Source: Bacteroidales bacterium UBA4070
GTDB lineage: Bacteria > Bacteroidota > Bacteroidia > Bacteroidales > VadinHA17
Assembly (NCBI GenBank): GCA_002383485.1
Contig: DFYY01000027.1
Span: 29,263 to 93,262, forward strand
DNA: 64,000 nt
Direction of reading: 5' to 3'
Both the position numbers and the translations under genes were made by a program. Positions 53,257 through 62,289 of this stretch are shown one piece after another. The notes under the pieces were generated by a model, which saw only the letters and a list, made by a program, of their open reading frames with translations, was not told the DNA's origin and searched no databases. Position 1 is the first letter of the stretch. Every line of letters starts with the position of its first letter.

Positions 53257-54555
53257 ATGAAAACAAAAATTCTTTTTGCAGCAATCGCTTCGGCTCTGCT
53301 CCTGGTTATGACAGCCGGTGATGCAATGGCATCAGTCGCTTCAGAAAAATCAAAGAAGGAACAGCAGCAGGTGAACATTATCAGGGGAAGGGTGGTTGAC
53401 GCAGAGACCAATCAGCCTCTTGTATTCGCCGGTATCGCAGTACAGGGAAGCAATGTCTCAACAGTTACCAACCTTGACGGTGAGTTTACCCTCAAACTGC
53501 CGGAAGGAGAAACCGGTAAACTCGAATTCTCATATGTAGGGTATAAAAACAAGGAAATGGCCCTTGACGAGATGAAGACCAACGGGCAGCGCAACATAAT
53601 TGCCCTTGAAACAGCCATGATACCTATCAAGGAAGTAATCGTCAAGCCGCTGATTCCGGAAGATATTATGGAACAGGTGATCAGCCGTTTTGATGAAAAT
53701 TACCCGCTGGTGGCAAATGACATGACCGGCTTCTACCGCGAGACAATACGCAAAAACCGTAGTTACATCTCCATCGGTGAGGCTGTAGTTGAAGTCTTCA
53801 AAGCCCCATACCAGAGTGACCTCAGGTTTGACGCCGTCAGGATCTACAAGGGGAGGAAGAGCAATGACGTTGAGAAGATGGACACCGTTCTGTTCAAGCT
53901 GCAGGGTGGCCCCACCACCACACTCTATCTGGATGTGGTGAAGAATCCCGAAACTTTTCTGACCAGGGAGGCCCTCGAACAGTATGACCTCGAGCTTGCA
54001 AGCATAGTAGTAATAGACGACAGAACCAACTATGTCATAAATTTCTTCCAGAAACCCTCAATAACCACACCTCTTTACCAGGGAAGACTCTTCGTTGATA
54101 TCGAAACCTATGCAGTAGCCCAGGCCGAGTTCTCCTTCAACCTTGAAAACAAGGAGCTGGCAGCCTCAATGTTCATCAGGAAGAAGCCGATGGGGATGCA
54201 GGTGACTCCCGAACTGACCTCTTATATGGTCCGCTTCCGCGAGCAGAACGGTAAATGGTACTTCACCCACTCAAGGGCAGAGGTCAAGTTCAAGGTAGAC
54301 TGGAAGAAGAAACTCTTCAACACCAACTACACAACCATGTCCGAACTGGCAATCACAGACCGTACCGAAGAAGATGTCATCAAGTTCTCAAACAAGGAGA
54401 GGATGAAGCCCTCCGATTTCTTTACCGAAGAGGTGGCAGCCTTCGCTGACCCTGATTTCTGGGGTGATTACAACGTTATTGAACCGGACCAGAGCATCGA
54501 GGCAGCAATACGCAAGCTCAGCAGGAAATTAAAATTCAGCGACAGGGAAAAATAA
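53257..54555 (+). CDS. Carboxypeptidase-regulatory-domain outer membrane protein, paralogue 1
   Basis: A 432-residue exported protein with signal peptide MKTKILFAAIASALLLVMTAGDAMA. Residues about 45-135 are a carboxypeptidase-D regulatory-like domain (RGRVVDAETNQPL). The rest, about 140-432, is a conserved region with TGFYRETIRKNRSYISIGEAVVEV and FFQKPSITTPLYQGRLFVDIETYAV. It has no TonB-dependent barrel. The protein at 56104 is clearly related over this region (TGFYRE, EAVVKIYKSPY, QKP). It lies 19 bases upstream of the sigma gene, so all four genes are likely one transcription unit. Exact role unknown; a surface protein under the sigma/FecR switch is the simplest reading. Confidence 0.8.
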   Translation: MKTKILFAAIASALLLVMTAGDAMASVASEKSKKEQQQVNIIRGRVVDAETNQPLVFAGIAVQGSNVSTVTNLDGEFTLKLPEGETGKLEFSYVGYKNKEMALDEMKTNGQRNIIALETAMIPIKEVIVKPLIPEDIMEQVISRFDENYPLVANDMTGFYRETIRKNRSYISIGEAVVEVFKAPYQSDLRFDAVRIYKGRKSNDVEKMDTVLFKLQGGPTTTLYLDVVKNPETFLTREALEQYDLELASIVVIDDRTNYVINFFQKPSITTPLYQGRLFVDIETYAVAQAEFSFNLENKELAASMFIRKKPMGMQVTPELTSYMVRFREQNGKWYFTHSRAEVKFKVDWKKKLFNTNYTTMSELAITDRTEEDVIKFSNKERMKPSDFFTEEVAAFADPDFWGDYNVIEPDQSIEAAIRKLSRKLKFSDREK

Positions 54556-54574
54556 AGCCAGGAAGAACTGACTC

Positions 54575-55108
54575 ATGCAGAGCAACAGTGAAATAACAGG
54601 GAGGATCAGACAGGGCGACAAACAGGAGTTTGAGAAGCTGTTCCGGTCCTCCTATGTTTCGCTGGTCCGTTATGCGAAAACCCTGTTAAAGGATCATGAC
54701 GCTGCTGAAGAGATAGTACAGGACCTCTTCTTCAGGCTGTGGCAGGACAGGGAAAACCTGAAAATAGAAAGTTCATTGAACGGGTATCTCTTCAGATCAG
54801 TGCACAACAGGGTACTGCATTACATTGAGCACCAGAAGGTGGTAAGCCGACATGCCGGCGAGATTGTAGCCGGCGCTGAGCTTACAAATGAGCCGGTAAC
54901 GGAAGAGATTTATTACCGGGAGCTGCAATCCAGAGTTGCCAGGGTGCTTGAGAGACTTCCGGAAAGATGCAGCATGATCTTCCGGATGAGCCGGTTTGAC
55001 GGGTTGAAGTATAGCGAAATAGCTGATAAACTTGCTGTCTCACTGAAAACGGTGGAGGCAGATATGGGAAAGGCTCTGAAAGAGTTCAAAAAAGCACTGA
55101 CAGAATAA
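54575..55108 (+). CDS. ECF-type sigma factor, Bacteroidota family
   Basis: A 177-residue sigma-70 family factor with sigma-2 (FRSSYVSLVRYAKTLLKDHDAAEEIVQDLFFRLWQ) and sigma-4 (LERLPERCSMIFRMSRFDGLKYSEIADKLAVSLKTVEADM) regions. It sends RNA polymerase to its own promoters; the FecR anti-sigma follows with its ATG overlapping the stop (TAATG at 55105-55109). Its regulon is unknown but probably includes this cluster. Confidence 0.95.
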   Translation: MQSNSEITGRIRQGDKQEFEKLFRSSYVSLVRYAKTLLKDHDAAEEIVQDLFFRLWQDRENLKIESSLNGYLFRSVHNRVLHYIEHQKVVSRHAGEIVAGAELTNEPVTEEIYYRELQSRVARVLERLPERCSMIFRMSRFDGLKYSEIADKLAVSLKTVEADMGKALKEFKKALTE

Positions 55109-56088
55109 TGAAAGAAAAAACACATACAGACAAATGGAGTGACCGCGAATGGGCGGAAGCTGCAGCATGGCTCTCCGGAGAAGAGAGCAGCAGCAGTGAG
55201 AATGCCCGTATACTGGTCAGTGAAGAGGAAGAAATAATGAAAAAGTGGAATGATCTGAAAAACCGGGAACAGGAGATAATTGATGTTGACAGGGCCTGGG
55301 AAAAGCTCAACCGCAGGATAGAGGCAGCAAACCCCTCCATTTCCCTGCCCGCAGGCAGGAATTCTTTCCTCCGAACCTTTGCCAGGATAGCAGCAATGGT
55401 ATTGATTGTGGCAGGCACAGGCTGGTTGCTCTTCGAGGTGGCCGCACCACAGAAGATAACTGTAGCTACATCAGCAAATGAAAAGAACATCGAGGTTCTC
55501 CTCGCTGACGGAAGCACAGTATACCTTAACCGCGACAGCCGCCTGACCTACCCGAAGAGCTTCAGGGGTGAATCACGCCGGGTCTCGCTAAGGGGTGAGG
55601 CTTACTTCGACATTGCTCCTGATACGGAACACCACTTCATCATTGATGCCGGCAAAGCCAGTGTAAGGGTGGTGGGCACTTCGTTCAACGTAATAACTGA
55701 AAACGATGAGAGCGAAGTGGAGGTCTATGTTGCCTCCGGCAAGGTGATGATCACCAGTGAAGACGGCGAACAGACCCTGACACTCGAGCCGGAATATATC
55801 GGCAGGGTCTCTGACAGCAATGCCTCACAAGAACGCAATACCAATATGAATTACCTCGCCTGGCACACAGACATGCTGATTTATGAAGATGAACGTCTCA
55901 GCGTGGTATTTGAAGACCTTAAACGTGCTTACGGCATAAATATCAAGGTTGCTGACCCTGAAATCACTGATTTCAGGCTTACCTCACCCTTTGAACAGCA
56001 GCCCCATGATACCATTGTTAAACTGATTTGCACTACCTTTAACCTTCGTTCTGTCAGAGAGGGAGGAACTTATATCCTCTATCGCTGA
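55108..56088 (+). CDS. FecR-family anti-sigma factor
   Basis: A 326-residue inner-membrane protein. The N-terminal cytoplasmic part (1-88) binds the sigma factor; a membrane segment follows (about 90-112); the periplasmic FecR domain (about 117-215) has GSTVYLNRDSRLTYPKSF, RGEAYFDI and VVGTSFNVI; a DUF4974 domain ends the protein (about 255-326). In classic systems this domain listens to the STN domain of a TonB-dependent receptor; here the neighbouring STN protein has no barrel. Confidence 0.95.
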   Translation: MKEKTHTDKWSDREWAEAAAWLSGEESSSSENARILVSEEEEIMKKWNDLKNREQEIIDVDRAWEKLNRRIEAANPSISLPAGRNSFLRTFARIAAMVLIVAGTGWLLFEVAAPQKITVATSANEKNIEVLLADGSTVYLNRDSRLTYPKSFRGESRRVSLRGEAYFDIAPDTEHHFIIDAGKASVRVVGTSFNVITENDESEVEVYVASGKVMITSEDGEQTLTLEPEYIGRVSDSNASQERNTNMNYLAWHTDMLIYEDERLSVVFEDLKRAYGINIKVADPEITDFRLTSPFEQQPHDTIVKLICTTFNLRSVREGGTYILYR

Positions 56089-56103
56089 CCAGCCTGAAGT
56101 GAA

Positions 56104-57651
56104 ATGATTTGGCCGACAGAATCAGCGGGAGTCCGTATGACCCTGGTTGCCGGTATGCTGTTGATCACTTTGCAATCTTTCCCGCAGGAGAGCGTACTTG
56201 ACAGGCCGCTAACACTGCCGGGAAACAGCATTAAGGCATCCAGGGCCATGAGTGAGGTAACCAGACTCACCGGCTATCTGTTTACCTATGACGCCCGGAT
56301 AATAAACCCGGAAAGGACCTTCGTCCTGGCTGACCGTGAGATGCCTGTGAGCCAGATTCTTGACTCCGTGGCAGGCAACCCGGCAATACACTATGCGGTT
56401 CTGGGCAGGCATATTATCCTTTACCTTGAAACTGCTATGCCCCCCGGGACTGAGCCGCCCTCGGACTCGCTTCCGCTGTTCCTTTCGATTGGCGGTAAAA
56501 TAATTGATGCCGAAACCTCAGAGCCCCTTCCCTACGCGACAATCGGAATAAATCATCGCGGAAAGGGCACCGTAACCAACTTCAACGGTGATTTTGTCCT
56601 CCGGATAAGCGAAGAGAACCTGGATGACACTCTCTCAGTCTCTTACGTGGGCTATGTCAACCGCCTGCTACCGGTCAGAAGCCTGCCGGGAAACGTCATG
56701 ACAATCACAATGGACAGGGACTTCATCCCGATTCCGGAGATCATCATCAGGGCACAGGATCCCCTCATGATCATCCGGAAGACAATCTCCTCGGTGGCAT
56801 CCAACTACGGCACCACCCCTGCCCTGCTGACAGGCTTCTACCGCGAAGGAGTCTACCGGAGGAAGGAGCCGCAGGTATACTCCGAGGCCGTTGTAAAGAT
56901 TTACAAGAGCCCCTATACCAGGTCCCTGCAGAATGATCAGGTCAAAGTGATCCGCAGCCGCAAGATCGAGAACCTGGAAGCGAAAGACACCCTGGCCGTC
57001 AGGCTGAAAGCGGGACTCAGCGCCACACTCTCACTTGACGGGATGAGACATCTCTTTGATTTTCTTGACCCTGAATCATTTAACACTTACGAATACCACC
57101 TGACGGACATAGTTACAATTGACGACCAGACGGCATTTGTGATCTCATTCATGCAGAAGCCATGGGTTACCGAGCCACTGATGCAGGGTGACTTCTACAT
57201 CAATGTTGACAACTACAGCCTGGTACTGGCAGAATTTGAGGTAAACCCTCTTTATGTTGACCAGACCGGTGAATCCTTTATCAGCAGGCTCCCGAGGGAA
57301 TACTCAATGAGACCGGAATATGTGAGATACCGGGCGCGGTACAGGCATATTAACGGAAGGTATTACCTTACGCACGTAAGGGGTGACCTCGGCTTTTCGG
57401 CCAAGGGAAGAAAGAGGGTATTCAGCAGCCACTTCAACATCTTCTTTGAGCTCGCCATAACCGAGTACCGTACCGATAACGTCTCCCGCTTTGACCACGA
57501 GGAACTGGCGCCGGTTTATTCTGTTTTTTCAAAGACAATCACCGGCTATGATGCCGGTTACTGGAAGGACTTCGACTTCCTGAAGCCCGAGGATGACCTC
57601 CTTGAGGCACTCAGGAAGCTCAATGTGAGACTGGGGGAATTCAATGAATGA
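56104..57651 (+). CDS. STN plus carboxypeptidase-regulatory-domain protein, paralogue 2
   Basis: A 515-residue exported protein. After a signal peptide (about 1-29) comes an STN-like domain (about 30-105; SIKASRAMSEVTRLTGYLFTYD, FVLADREMPVSQILDSV), then a carboxypeptidase-regulatory-like domain (about 128-215; GGKIIDAETSEPLPYATIG) and a long conserved region (about 215-515) related to the protein at 53257. The STN domain usually touches a FecR partner in signalling receptors, yet no beta-barrel follows. It starts 15 bases after fecR and is the last gene of the unit. Confidence 0.85.
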   Translation: MIWPTESAGVRMTLVAGMLLITLQSFPQESVLDRPLTLPGNSIKASRAMSEVTRLTGYLFTYDARIINPERTFVLADREMPVSQILDSVAGNPAIHYAVLGRHIILYLETAMPPGTEPPSDSLPLFLSIGGKIIDAETSEPLPYATIGINHRGKGTVTNFNGDFVLRISEENLDDTLSVSYVGYVNRLLPVRSLPGNVMTITMDRDFIPIPEIIIRAQDPLMIIRKTISSVASNYGTTPALLTGFYREGVYRRKEPQVYSEAVVKIYKSPYTRSLQNDQVKVIRSRKIENLEAKDTLAVRLKAGLSATLSLDGMRHLFDFLDPESFNTYEYHLTDIVTIDDQTAFVISFMQKPWVTEPLMQGDFYINVDNYSLVLAEFEVNPLYVDQTGESFISRLPREYSMRPEYVRYRARYRHINGRYYLTHVRGDLGFSAKGRKRVFSSHFNIFFELAITEYRTDNVSRFDHEELAPVYSVFSKTITGYDAGYWKDFDFLKPEDDLLEALRKLNVRLGEFNE

Positions 57652-57722
57652 CTCCGGCCGGCAAACAGGCATCAGGAAATTTCAGCCGGCCATCCGGCAA
57701 AACTGAGGCATTTCACTGACTT

Positions 57723-58736
57723 CTAATAACTCTCCAGAATCCTGTACAGTGCAGTGAGATCAGGGGTGAGAATGATCTCCGTCCTCCTGTTCTTCTGCCG
57801 TGCATCTGGAGTCTTTAACGGATCTACAGGCATGAATTCACTACGCCCTGAGGCAACCAGCCTTTTGGGATTGATGTGTGTATCCTGAATGAGAGCCCTT
57901 ACAACAGTCGTTGCCCGTTTGACACTCAGATCCCAGTTATCCAGTATCTGTTGCCCCGGTGCAGCCCTGTACGGAACATCATCAGTATGACCTTCAATTG
58001 TGATTGTTACATCCGTGTTTTTCTCCAGCAATGCCCCGAGTTTGCGCAGTGCGGCACGACCATTGGCGTCAATCTCATAGCTGCCTGTCTTGAAAAGGAG
58101 CTTGTCATCCATTGACACGTAAACCTGGCCGTTTTTCATCGTCACCGTCAGGCCATTGTTCTCGAACCCGAATAGGGCATCAGATACCTTGTCCTTCAGG
58201 GCCTTGACTGCTTTCTGCTGAGCATCGAGCATCTTTTCGAGTTCAGCCAGCCTGGTGTTGCGCTTCTCCAACTCATATGTCAGCTCCTCAAGCGTTGCCT
58301 TTTTAGTATCCAGGTTCATCTCCAGGTCACGCATGAGATCCTCACGTTGCTGAAGCTCCGTCTGCGCACGCTGAAGCTCGGCCAGCAGCCTCTGCGTCTC
58401 CTGTGCCTTACCGGCAGCCAGCTCGGCCTGTGCCTTCTGAAGCTCCTCATAACGAGTTGAAAGGCGACTGACCTCGTCACGCGCCTGGCTGAGCTCACTG
58501 CGGGTCTTTTCCAGGTCCCCGGTGAGCCTGCCGGTATCCTCGGTCAGCTGCCTCGTCTTCGCCGTAAGCTCCCTGTTCGACATTGTCAGCCATATATTCT
58601 CAGCCTTCAGCGAGTCACGCTCTTCTGTCAGCATCAGGTGCCTGTCAGTGAGGCTGTTGTACCTCTTCCCGGTTACGCATGAAACCGCCGTCAGAACAAT
58701 CAGCAGTGCCGGTAACAGAATTTTCAGTGCTTTCAT
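57723..58736 (-). CDS. OmpA-family lipoprotein with long coiled coil
   Basis: A 337-residue lipoprotein (TAVSC, Cys20). The middle (about 35-190) is a coiled coil of heptads with TEERDSLKAENIW, LTEDTGRLTGDLEKTRSELSQARDEVSR and further repeated E/L/R. The C-terminal OmpA domain (about 210-330) has TGSYEIDANGRAALRKLGALL, EGHTDDVPY, NWDLSVKRATTVVRALI, ASGRSEFMPV and NRRTEIIL, which bind peptidoglycan. The start at 58736 is chosen as the lipoprotein start; a 54-codon upstream extension is not credible. It would tie the outer membrane to the wall. Confidence 0.92.
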   Translation of the reverse strand: MKALKILLPALLIVLTAVSCVTGKRYNSLTDRHLMLTEERDSLKAENIWLTMSNRELTAKTRQLTEDTGRLTGDLEKTRSELSQARDEVSRLSTRYEELQKAQAELAAGKAQETQRLLAELQRAQTELQQREDLMRDLEMNLDTKKATLEELTYELEKRNTRLAELEKMLDAQQKAVKALKDKVSDALFGFENNGLTVTMKNGQVYVSMDDKLLFKTGSYEIDANGRAALRKLGALLEKNTDVTITIEGHTDDVPYRAAPGQQILDNWDLSVKRATTVVRALIQDTHINPKRLVASGRSEFMPVDPLKTPDARQKNRRTEIILTPDLTALYRILESY

Positions 58737-58913
58737 AAACTGGCAATTTTCTCTGTGCAACTGATGCGAAATAAACAATAAATGACTTATGCTGTTCTTA
58801 TTTACCGGGTGATTAATTAACAACGGAAAAATTTTACCACCAGCCAATGTGTAGGTTGTATCAAGGCAAATTCTCAGGTGATTAATGATCCTCGGCAAAA
58901 GTTAAAATATAAG

Positions 58914-58921
58914 TATCTTTG
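58914..58921 (+). promoter_or_regulatory. Bacteroidota-type -7 box for dxs
   Basis: TATCTTTG fits TAnnTTTG, 25 bases before the dxs ATG at 58947. A clear -33 TTG is not found at the normal distance. Confidence 0.5.
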
Positions 58922-58946
58922 CACCATTACCGGACAACCTAACCAG

Positions 58947-60878
58947 ATGTCATCAACAAAACGGCTGTTAGAAAGTATAAATACACCTGAGGACCTTCGA
59001 AAGCTTGACAGGCTTGATCTTGTAAGGCTCAGTGACGAGCTGAGACAGCACATCATTGACGAGGTAAGCTCCAACCCTGGTCATTTTGGGGCAAGCCTGG
59101 GAGCGGTTGAACTGACCGTGGCCCTCCACTATGTTTATAATACTCCCTTCGACAAGATAGTGTGGGACGTCGGGCACCAGGCTTACGGTCACAAGATTCT
59201 CACAGGCCGGAAGGCTCAGTTCCACACAAATCGCAAATACAAGGGTATCAGCGGCTTCCCGCGTATGTCCGAGAGTGAATACGATGCCTTTGGTGTAGGA
59301 CACTCCTCAACATCCATCTCCGCTGCACTCGGTATGGCAGTTGCGGCTCAGGCGAAGAAGGAGAATCGCAAGGTAGTGGCAGTGATTGGAGACGGCGCCC
59401 TGCAGGCGGGGCTCGCATTCGAGGGACTGAACAATGCCGGTAACCAGAAAGCCGATCTCCTGGTAATACTCAATGACAATAATATTTCAATTGACGCCAG
59501 CGTCGGTGCACTCAAGGAGTACCTCCTCGACATTACCACCAGTCAGACATACAACCGGTTCAAGGACAGGGTCTGGCATTTGCTCGGACGATATAAGCGC
59601 ATGGGTAACAGGGCCAGGATACTGACTGCTCAGATCGAGAACGGCATCAAGGGAACGGTGCTGGAACAGAGCAATATGTTCGAGGCCCTGAAATTCAGGT
59701 ATTTCGGCCCGATAGACGGACATGATGTAATGCATCTCACCCGGGTCCTGGAAGACCTGAAGACCATTCCCGGTCCCAAGCTCCTTCACTGCATCACCGT
59801 CAAGGGCAAGGGATTCCCAAAGGCCGAGGAACAGCAGACAATCTTTCATGCCCCTGGTAAATTTGACAAATGCACCGGTGAATTGATAAAACCGGCGCAA
59901 TGTTCCAAACACCCGTTGTACCAGGAGGTATTCGGTCATACAATACTTGAGCTGGCAAGGCAGAATGACAAGATTGTAGGAATAACTCCTGCCATGCCTA
60001 CAGGCTGCTCTCTCAATATCATGATGAAGGAGATGCCTGACAGGGCATTTGATGTGGGAATCTGCGAGCAGCATGCAGTTACATTTTCAGCCGGAATGGC
60101 GGCAAACGGGATGCTCCCCTTCTGCAATATCTATTCCTCGTTCATGCAGCGGGCTTATGACCAGGTAGTCCACGATGTGGCCATCCAGGGTTTGAAAGTG
60201 ATCTTCTGTATGGACCGCGGGGGCCTGGTAGGTGCCGACGGTGCAACACACCACGGCTTTTTTGATATCGCATTTATGCGAAACATTCCGGGAATGATTA
60301 CTGCTGCCCCGATGGATGAGGTTGAACTTCGCAACATGATGTACACTGCTCAGCTTGACAGCGTGAAGGGTCCGTTCAGCATCCGTTATCCGCGGGGGAC
60401 AGGTGTGATATGCGACTGGCAGCAACCGTTTGAGGAGATACCTGTGGGCCGTGCGAGGCTGATCTGTGAAGGAAGTGATATTGCCGTGCTCAGTATTGGC
60501 CATGCAGGAAATTTTGTGACAGAGGCATCTGAAGCTCTCCGGGAAAAGGGCATTTCCGTGATGCATTATGACATGCGTTTCGCCAATCCGCTTGACGAGG
60601 AGGTTTTGCACAGCGTCCTGAAAAGATTCAGGAAGATCATAACTGTGGAGGACGGCATTATCAAGGGCGGTTTTGGCAGCGCCGTTCTGGAGTTTGCAGC
60701 CGATAACGGTTATTCCGTGGATATAAAGCGTATGGGCATTCCCGACTATTTCGTGGAGCATGGTACCCAGCAGGAGCTGTGGCATGAATGCGGGTATGAT
60801 GCGGACGGGATTGAGAAGGCCATTCTTCAGGCTATCGGAAGAAAATCCGATGTCATGGAAAATCCCCGTACGGGATAA
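58947..60878 (+). CDS. dxs: 1-deoxy-D-xylulose-5-phosphate synthase
   Basis: A 643-residue TPP enzyme that joins pyruvate and glyceraldehyde-3-phosphate, the first step of the MEP isoprenoid route. Signatures: GHFGASLGAVELTVALHY with H46, WDVGHQAYGHKILTGR, GVGHSSTSISAALGMA, the TPP site GDGALQAGLAFEGLNNAG (148-165) with NDNN at 176-179, and GICEQHAVTFSAGMA. The start at 58947 gives a standard N-terminus; a longer 58878 start is in frame but unlikely, and would begin before the probable promoter box. A repeat array begins right at its stop. Confidence 0.97.
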   Translation: MSSTKRLLESINTPEDLRKLDRLDLVRLSDELRQHIIDEVSSNPGHFGASLGAVELTVALHYVYNTPFDKIVWDVGHQAYGHKILTGRKAQFHTNRKYKGISGFPRMSESEYDAFGVGHSSTSISAALGMAVAAQAKKENRKVVAVIGDGALQAGLAFEGLNNAGNQKADLLVILNDNNISIDASVGALKEYLLDITTSQTYNRFKDRVWHLLGRYKRMGNRARILTAQIENGIKGTVLEQSNMFEALKFRYFGPIDGHDVMHLTRVLEDLKTIPGPKLLHCITVKGKGFPKAEEQQTIFHAPGKFDKCTGELIKPAQCSKHPLYQEVFGHTILELARQNDKIVGITPAMPTGCSLNIMMKEMPDRAFDVGICEQHAVTFSAGMAANGMLPFCNIYSSFMQRAYDQVVHDVAIQGLKVIFCMDRGGLVGADGATHHGFFDIAFMRNIPGMITAAPMDEVELRNMMYTAQLDSVKGPFSIRYPRGTGVICDWQQPFEEIPVGRARLICEGSDIAVLSIGHAGNFVTEASEALREKGISVMHYDMRFANPLDEEVLHSVLKRFRKIITVEDGIIKGGFGSAVLEFAADNGYSVDIKRMGIPDYFVEHGTQQELWHECGYDADGIEKAILQAIGRKSDVMENPRTG

Positions 60879-61233
60879 AGAATTGTAACACAAGACGTTA
60901 ATGCATAACAATGCTCGTAGAGCATAAAGAATTGTAACACAAGACGTTAATATATAACAATGCTCGTAGAGTATAAAGAATTGTAACACAAGATGTTAAT
61001 GCATGACAATGCTCGTAGAGCATTAAGAATTGTAGCACAAGACATTAACACATGACAATGCTCGTAGAGCATTAAGAATTGTAGCACAAGACATTAACAC
61101 ATGACAATGCTCGTAGAGCATTAAGAATTGTTGCACAAGACATTAACACATGACAATGCTCGTAGAGCATTAAGAATTGTAACACAAGACGTTAATGCAT
61201 AACAATGCTCGTAGAGCATCAAGAATTGTAACA
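60878..61233. repeat. Tandem array of a 49-bp hairpin repeat, seven copies plus a partial
   Basis: Unit starts fall at 60878, 60927, 60976, 61025, 61074, 61123 and 61172, exactly 49 bases apart, with a partial eighth from 61221. Each unit contains AAGAATTGT and then ACAATGCTCGTAGAGCAT, which forms a hairpin (ATGCTC-GTA-GAGCAT). Copies 4 and 5 are identical; copies 1 and 7 are almost identical to each other. Copy 2 has GAGTAT in place of GAGCAT, keeping a G-U pair. Since 49 is not a multiple of 3 it is not a coding repeat. The array fills the space between dxs and the DUF1080 gene and ends four bases before that start codon. Confidence 0.95.
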
Positions 61234-61236
61234 GGA

Positions 61237-62004
61237 ATGATGAAAAAACTTCTGCTTTTTACCGCAATCACCCTCCTGGTCGCCTCCTGCACCCCGAAGG
61301 AGAAGGAACAGTGGATTCAGCTCTTCAACGGCGAGAACCTTGACGGCTGGGTGATCAAGATCAAGGGATCCCCCCTGGGCGAAAATTACAGGAACACCTT
61401 CAGGGTGGAGGACAGTATTATGAAGGTCTCATACTCAGAATATGACACCTTCAGGTACGAATTCGGACACATCTATTACAGGGAGCCTTTCTCCTCGTAT
61501 AAGCTGCGTGTAGAATACCGCTTCACCGGTGAGCAGGTCGCAGGTGGTCCTTCGTGGGGCTACCGCAACAGCGGAATCATGTTCCACTGCCAGGATCCGG
61601 CAACAATCGGGCTGAACCAGGACTGGCCCGTCTCTGTTGAGGTGCAGTTTCTGGGCAGCACCGCGGATCGTGAGACACCGACAATGAATGTCTGCACGCC
61701 TCACACCCATATTGTTCTGGGGGATGCCCTGATTACAGAGCACTGCACCTCCTCATCCTCTGAATTCTTTTATGACGAGGCTTGGGTTACGGCCGAGCTG
61801 GTGGTTTATGCCGACAGCATCATCCATCACATTGTCAACGGTGACACGGTACTCACATATTCAAAGCCGCAGATAGGCGGCGATCTGCCTGAGGGATTCA
61901 CTCTGGCGCAGGGCACGCCGCTTAAGGAGGGCTACATTGCATTGCAGTCGGAATCGCATCCTGTTGAGTTCAGAAAGGTGGAACTTCTGAATCTTGAGAA
62001 ATAA
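61237..62004 (+). CDS. DUF1080-family (3-keto-disaccharide hydrolase-like) lipoprotein
   Basis: A 255-residue lipoprotein with VASC (Cys18), followed by a LamG-like sandwich: GWVIKIKGSPLGENYRNTF, YKLRVEYRFTGEQ, NSGIMFHCQDP and EGYIALQSESHPVEFRKVELLNL. This is the DUF1080 (3-keto-disaccharide hydrolase) family, seen in secreted sugar-degrading proteins. Start is ATG 61237, with a second ATG just after it; its AGGA ribosome-binding site is right at the end of the repeat array, so array length could affect the leader. No operon partner; the next gene is the tRNA. Confidence 0.9.
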   Translation: MMKKLLLFTAITLLVASCTPKEKEQWIQLFNGENLDGWVIKIKGSPLGENYRNTFRVEDSIMKVSYSEYDTFRYEFGHIYYREPFSSYKLRVEYRFTGEQVAGGPSWGYRNSGIMFHCQDPATIGLNQDWPVSVEVQFLGSTADRETPTMNVCTPHTHIVLGDALITEHCTSSSSEFFYDEAWVTAELVVYADSIIHHIVNGDTVLTYSKPQIGGDLPEGFTLAQGTPLKEGYIALQSESHPVEFRKVELLNLEK

Positions 62005-62054
62005 GAGGCAGGGAGAAATACAAAAGAGAGCGAAATTTCCTATTTTCGCAGCCT

Positions 62055-62126
62055 GAAGACTGTAGACTGAGAACTGAAGACTTGTGACCCTCAGACTTTA
62101 GACTTTCAGACTTTAGACTTTTGACT
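62055..62126. repeat. Degenerate AGACTT direct-repeat patch
   Basis: This 72-base stretch repeats GACTTTAGACTTTCAGACTTTAGACTT-like units and variants (GAAGACTGTAGACTG, GAAGACTTGTGAC). It lies between the DUF1080 gene and the tRNA. It has no open frame; simple intergenic repeats of this kind are common in Bacteroidota, so it is probably slippage-prone filler. Confidence 0.6.
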
Positions 62127-62132
62127 AATGCC

Positions 62133-62223
62133 GCCCGGATGGCAGGGCCGAGCGCAAAGAGGAAGCCCGGTGGGCTGACTGAACGAGGCGCCGGATTGCA
62201 GGGAAGGATATTCCGCCATCCGG
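62133..62223. repeat. Short copies of the tRNA-Leu 5' end upstream of the tRNA
   Basis: GCCCGGATGGC at 62133-62143 is identical to tRNA bases 62290-62300 in direct orientation. ATTCCGCCATCCGG at 62210-62223 is the inverted copy of tRNA bases 62292-62305 (14 of 14). They could be remnants of older tRNA-directed events or a coincidence of GC-rich sequence. Confidence 0.4.
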
Positions 62224-62248
62224 ATGTGATGAGGAAACAGATTGTTTT

Positions 62249-62281
62249 TTGAAGATTACTAACCAGGAACAACTATTTATG
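62249..62281 (+). promoter_or_regulatory. Possible tRNA-Leu promoter
   Basis: TTG at 62249-62251, a 22-base spacer and TATTTATG at 62274-62281, one base off TAnnTTTG, eight bases before the mature tRNA start. Confidence 0.35.
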
Positions 62282-62289
62282 ATGAGTAT

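Noticed and set aside
57652..57722. Terminator or RNA gene between the STN protein and the OmpA gene
   Set aside because: Only scattered GCCGG repeats; no stem with a T-run.
60087..60989. 300-codon minus-strand frame opposite dxs and into the repeats
   Set aside because: dxs is unambiguous on the other strand; the frame is a shadow.
60878..61233. CRISPR array
   Set aside because: The units follow each other directly with no unique spacers and no cas genes; it is a tandem repeat.
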